Positions 11,678 to 14,296 of a stretch of 14,296 bases of DNA are shown here, one piece after another (positions within the stretch are counted from its first letter, which is position 1; the number at the start of each line of letters is the position of its first letter). The translations under genes were made by a program, and so were the position numbers. Below the pieces are notes generated by a model. It saw nothing but the letters and a program-made list of their open reading frames with translations. It had not been told where the DNA came from and did not search any database. The stretch is from Fidelibacterota bacterium (GTDB lineage: Bacteria > Fidelibacterota > UBA2242): assembly GCA_023229045.1 (NCBI GenBank), contig JALOAB010000033.1:1-14296 (forward strand), written 5' to 3'.

Positions 11678-14296
11678 CTAATCGCTCAACACTTTGAGAT
11701 TCGCCTTAATCTTTTGCAATTGTTCGCCGAGCATCTGTTCCTTTTCGCGTTCCCTGGCGATAATTTCCTGCGGAGCCCGGGCGATAAAATCGGAATTGGA
11801 AAGCTTGGCGTGGACGCCTTTTAACAAACCGGTCAAACGATTGATTTCCTTTTCGAGTCGGGCGGTTTCGGCTACCAGATCGATCACGCCTTCGAGCGGA
11901 ATGAAAAACTCGGTTCCGTGAACCACTACGGTAGAAGAATGCGCCGGTTTGTGGCTTTTGTCAACGAACGAGATATGGGTAATTTTAACCAGGTTCTTAA
12001 TGTAATTTTGGATTTCGGTGTTGTTCATTAATTCAGTCACCGGAACACTCTCGGTGGCGCGCACTACTAATTCGATCTGAGTGGCCGGCGAAATATTCAT
12101 TTCACTACGGGCGGTGCGCAGAGCGGTAACGATTTTCTGCAGGAGTTCAAATCGCTCGGCTAGCGACTTGTCTTTCGGATGGTATTCGACCTTCGGCCAG
12201 GCTGATACGATGATATCCGGTTCCGAGGATGACTTGATATGTTGATAAATTTCCTCGGTGATGAACGGTGCGTACGGATGGAGCAATTTCAGGAAATTTT
12301 TCAGGATATAAACCGCCATCTGCAGAGCGGTCTGTTTTTCCTCCGGTGACTTTTTATACAGGCGATCTTTGATGAGTTCGATGTACCAGTCGCAGTAATC
12401 ACTCCAGACGAAATCATAAATATTACGCGCGACCTCGTCGAAGCGGTACTTTTTCAGATTTTTATCAACGGCATGAATGGTGGCATTCAGACGGCTCAGG
12501 ATCCATTCGTCGACCAGTTCCAGTTTCAGTTTCGCCGGCTCGGAATTTTCAACGGGCAGAGCGTTTTCGTCCAGATTCATCAGGATGAAGCGGGCGGCGT
12601 TCCAGACTTTATTCATGAAATTGCGACCGACCTCAAGGCGTTCTTCTGTAAAAAGAATGTCCTGCCCCTGCGGCGCGATCAGCATAATGCCGAAGCGCAG
12701 GGCGTCGGCGCCGTATTTTTCAACGAGAACCAGCGGATCGGGCGAATTGCCGAGCGATTTGCTCATTTTGCGGTGCTGGGCATCGCGGATAATGCCGGTG
12801 AAATAGACATTGCGGAACGGGATTTCGTGGCGGAATTCGAGGCTGGCCATAATCATGCGCGCCACCCAAAAAAAGATAATGTCCGGTCCGGTGACGAGAT
12901 CGTCAGTCGGATAAAACTTGCGCAGGTCAGCGGTATCTTCCGGCCAGCCCATCGTCGAGAATGGCCAGAGCCAGGAGCTGAACCAGGTATCGAGCACGTT
13001 TTCGTCCTGGCGTACCGGACTGCCGCATTTCGGGCAGGCGGAAGGATCTTCGACCAGAGCATCTATCCAACCGCAGGCGTCGCAATAAAAAACCGGAATA
13101 CGATGACCCCACCAGAGCTGGCGTGAAATGCACCAGTCGCGGATATTTGTCATCCAGTGATTATAGGTTTTAACCCAGCGTTCTGGATGAAAATGGATTT
13201 GTTTCTCTTCGATGACTTTCAGGGCTGGCTCGGCCAACGGTTTCATGCGTACGAACCATTGTTCAGAGAGATAAGGCTCAATCATCACGTCGGCGCGCTG
13301 ACTGTAGCCGACCGAGTGCGAATAATCTTCGATTTTTTCAAGCAATCCGAGGTGCTCCATTTCAGCCACAACCAATTTGCGGGCTTCGAAGCGATCCTTG
13401 CCGGCGGCTAACGGTCCGGCGGCTTCACTTAGCGTAGCGTCGGGATTCAGGATATTGATTTTTTCCAGGTTGTGGCGTTCGCCAATTTCGAAGTCGTTCG
13501 GATCGTGAGCAGGCGTGACCTTGACGGCCCCGGTACCGAATTCACGATCAACGAAATCATCGGCGACGATCGGAATGATGCGGCCGACGATCGGCAGTTT
13601 GACCTTTTTGCCAATTAATTTCTGATAGCGCGGGTCTTCGGGATTGACGGCTACGGCGGTATCGCCCAACATAGTTTCCGGGCGCGTCGTTGCGACCGTG
13701 ATAAAACCAGTACCGTCCGTCAGCGGGTAACGAAAATACCAGAGATGACCTTTAGTATCGCGATGAATAACCTCCTCATCGGAAAGAGCAGTCTGCGAAA
13801 CCGGACACCAGTTGATGATGCGGCGCCCGCGATAGATCAGTCCTTTTTTATAAAGCTCGACAAAGACCTGACGGACGGCTCGATTAAGTCCTTCGTCAAG
13901 GGTAAAACGTTCGCGTTCCCAGTCCGCTGAACAGCCGATTTTGCGCAATTGCGTCAGGATAATGCCTTTATGTTTGAGCGCCCAGTCCCAGACAATTTTA
14001 ATAAATTCCTCACGTCCGTAATCGAAGCGGGTTTTGCCTTCTTTGCGCAGATTTTTTTCGACGACGTTCTGGGTAGCAATTCCGGCGTGATCGGTGCCCG
14101 GCAACCAGAGGGTCTCAAAGCCCTGCATGCGGGCGTGCCGGATCAGGATGTCCTGCATCGTGTTGTTCAGGACGTGCCCGATCGTCAGAATGCCGGTGAC
14201 ATTCGGCGGCGGGATGACGATTACAAATGGTTTTTTATGCGAATTGGCGTTGGCGTGGAAATAATTTTTGGCAAGCCAGTACTCGTACCATTTGGT
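11678..14296 (-). CDS. valS: Valine--tRNA ligase (ValRS), missing only a short N-terminal piece at the right edge
   Basis: ValRS charges tRNA-Val with valine in the cytoplasm. The reading frame is open to the right edge, so the methionine at 14158 is internal: 46 more codons are visible before it, giving 872 residues. Only about 15-30 residues are missing, judging from the family. The visible part starts TKWYEYWLAKNYF, followed by IPPPNVTG (28-35) and LTIGHVLNN, where the class I 'HIGH' signature reads TIGH (38-41). The editing (CP1) domain has TTRPETMLGDTAV (203-215) and GTGAVKVTPAHDPND (254-268). CP1 is followed by DWCISRQLWWGHRIP. A four-cysteine zinc-ribbon-like pair of CxxC motifs lies at about 405-424, then DTWFSSWLWPFST. 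The KMSKS loop is intact (RKMSKSLGN, from 509). The C terminus is the usual coiled-coil tRNA-binding arm. It heads the likely operon seen here. Confidence 0.97.
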   Translation of the reverse strand, partial: TKWYEYWLAKNYFHANANSHKKPFVIVIPPPNVTGILTIGHVLNNTMQDILIRHARMQGFETLWLPGTDHAGIATQNVVEKNLRKEGKTRFDYGREEFIKIVWDWALKHKGIILTQLRKIGCSADWERERFTLDEGLNRAVRQVFVELYKKGLIYRGRRIINWCPVSQTALSDEEVIHRDTKGHLWYFRYPLTDGTGFITVATTRPETMLGDTAVAVNPEDPRYQKLIGKKVKLPIVGRIIPIVADDFVDREFGTGAVKVTPAHDPNDFEIGERHNLEKINILNPDATLSEAAGPLAAGKDRFEARKLVVAEMEHLGLLEKIEDYSHSVGYSQRADVMIEPYLSEQWFVRMKPLAEPALKVIEEKQIHFHPERWVKTYNHWMTNIRDWCISRQLWWGHRIPVFYCDACGWIDALVEDPSACPKCGSPVRQDENVLDTWFSSWLWPFSTMGWPEDTADLRKFYPTDDLVTGPDIIFFWVARMIMASLEFRHEIPFRNVYFTGIIRDAQHRKMSKSLGNSPDPLVLVEKYGADALRFGIMLIAPQGQDILFTEERLEVGRNFMNKVWNAARFILMNLDENALPVENSEPAKLKLELVDEWILSRLNATIHAVDKNLKKYRFDEVARNIYDFVWSDYCDWYIELIKDRLYKKSPEEKQTALQMAVYILKNFLKLLHPYAPFITEEIYQHIKSSSEPDIIVSAWPKVEYHPKDKSLAERFELLQKIVTALRTARSEMNISPATQIELVVRATESVPVTELMNNTEIQNYIKNLVKITHISFVDKSHKPAHSSTVVVHGTEFFIPLEGVIDLVAETARLEKEINRLTGLLKGVHAKLSNSDFIARAPQEIIAREREKEQMLGEQLQKIKANLKVLSD

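Noticed and set aside
12473..13126. 217-codon open frame on the plus strand inside valS
   Set aside because: It is fully antisense to the conserved catalytic part of ValRS, has no ribosome binding site or family motif, and its composition is that of an antisense shadow.
1..14296. tRNA or rRNA genes, CRISPR arrays, insertion sequences, attachment sites
   Set aside because: I looked on both strands and saw no cloverleaf-like segment, regularly spaced repeats, transposase motifs or terminal inverted repeats.

Overview
The window is a compact bacterial chromosome segment of moderate GC content. All but one of its genes are on the minus strand, intergenic gaps are short, and there is no sign of mobile DNA. 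Three things point to a lineage in the Fibrobacterota-Chlorobiota-Bacteroidota (FCB) group, but probably outside classical Bacteroidota. First, there is a PorD/DUF4835-type protein, the family linked to type IX secretion. Second, there is a large DUF2723 membrane glycosyltransferase, common in that group. Third, several genes have strong AGGAGG-type ribosome binding sites, which classical Bacteroidota rarely use. A Calditrichota/KSB1-like or similar candidate-phylum origin is an inference, not something the sequence proves.

Layout from left to right. Positions 1-712 hold the N-terminal third of a long-form urocanate hydratase (minus strand, running off the left edge). A 178-bp spacer with two related dyad symmetries follows. 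Next come two minus-strand envelope genes: a small probable lipoprotein with an FxLYD-like domain (891-1298) and, upstream of it, a secreted protein with an LPP20-like domain, an Ig-like domain and a CsgG/FlgT-like end (1346-2785). A roughly 200-bp divergent promoter region separates them from the only plus-strand gene, the PorD-like secreted protein (2987-3841).

From 3838 to the right edge there is one dense minus-strand cluster. In transcription order it holds valS (partial at its 5' end), a DUF4139 secreted protein, recG, a small DUF1844 protein, a 966-residue DUF2723 membrane glycosyltransferase with a C-terminal repeat region, and a family-2 glycosyltransferase. Gaps inside the cluster are 45, -7, 8, 23 and 7 bp, so it is probably one operon mixing housekeeping genes (valS, recG) with envelope and glycosylation genes. 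Its last gene converges on the PorD-like gene, and the two stop codons overlap by 4 bp.

The genes fall into three themes: histidine catabolism (urocanase), translation and DNA repair (valS, recG), and cell-envelope biogenesis or secretion (the other seven). I saw no RNA genes, CRISPR arrays, insertion sequences or clear intrinsic terminators, and no stretch longer than about 300 bases without a gene. The most notable points are the envelope/secretion neighbourhood at 0.9-4.9 kb, the DUF2723 plus GT2 pair, a ValRS signature reading TIGH instead of HIGH, and the two dyads upstream of hutU. I found nothing that clearly amounts to a new defence or mobile system.
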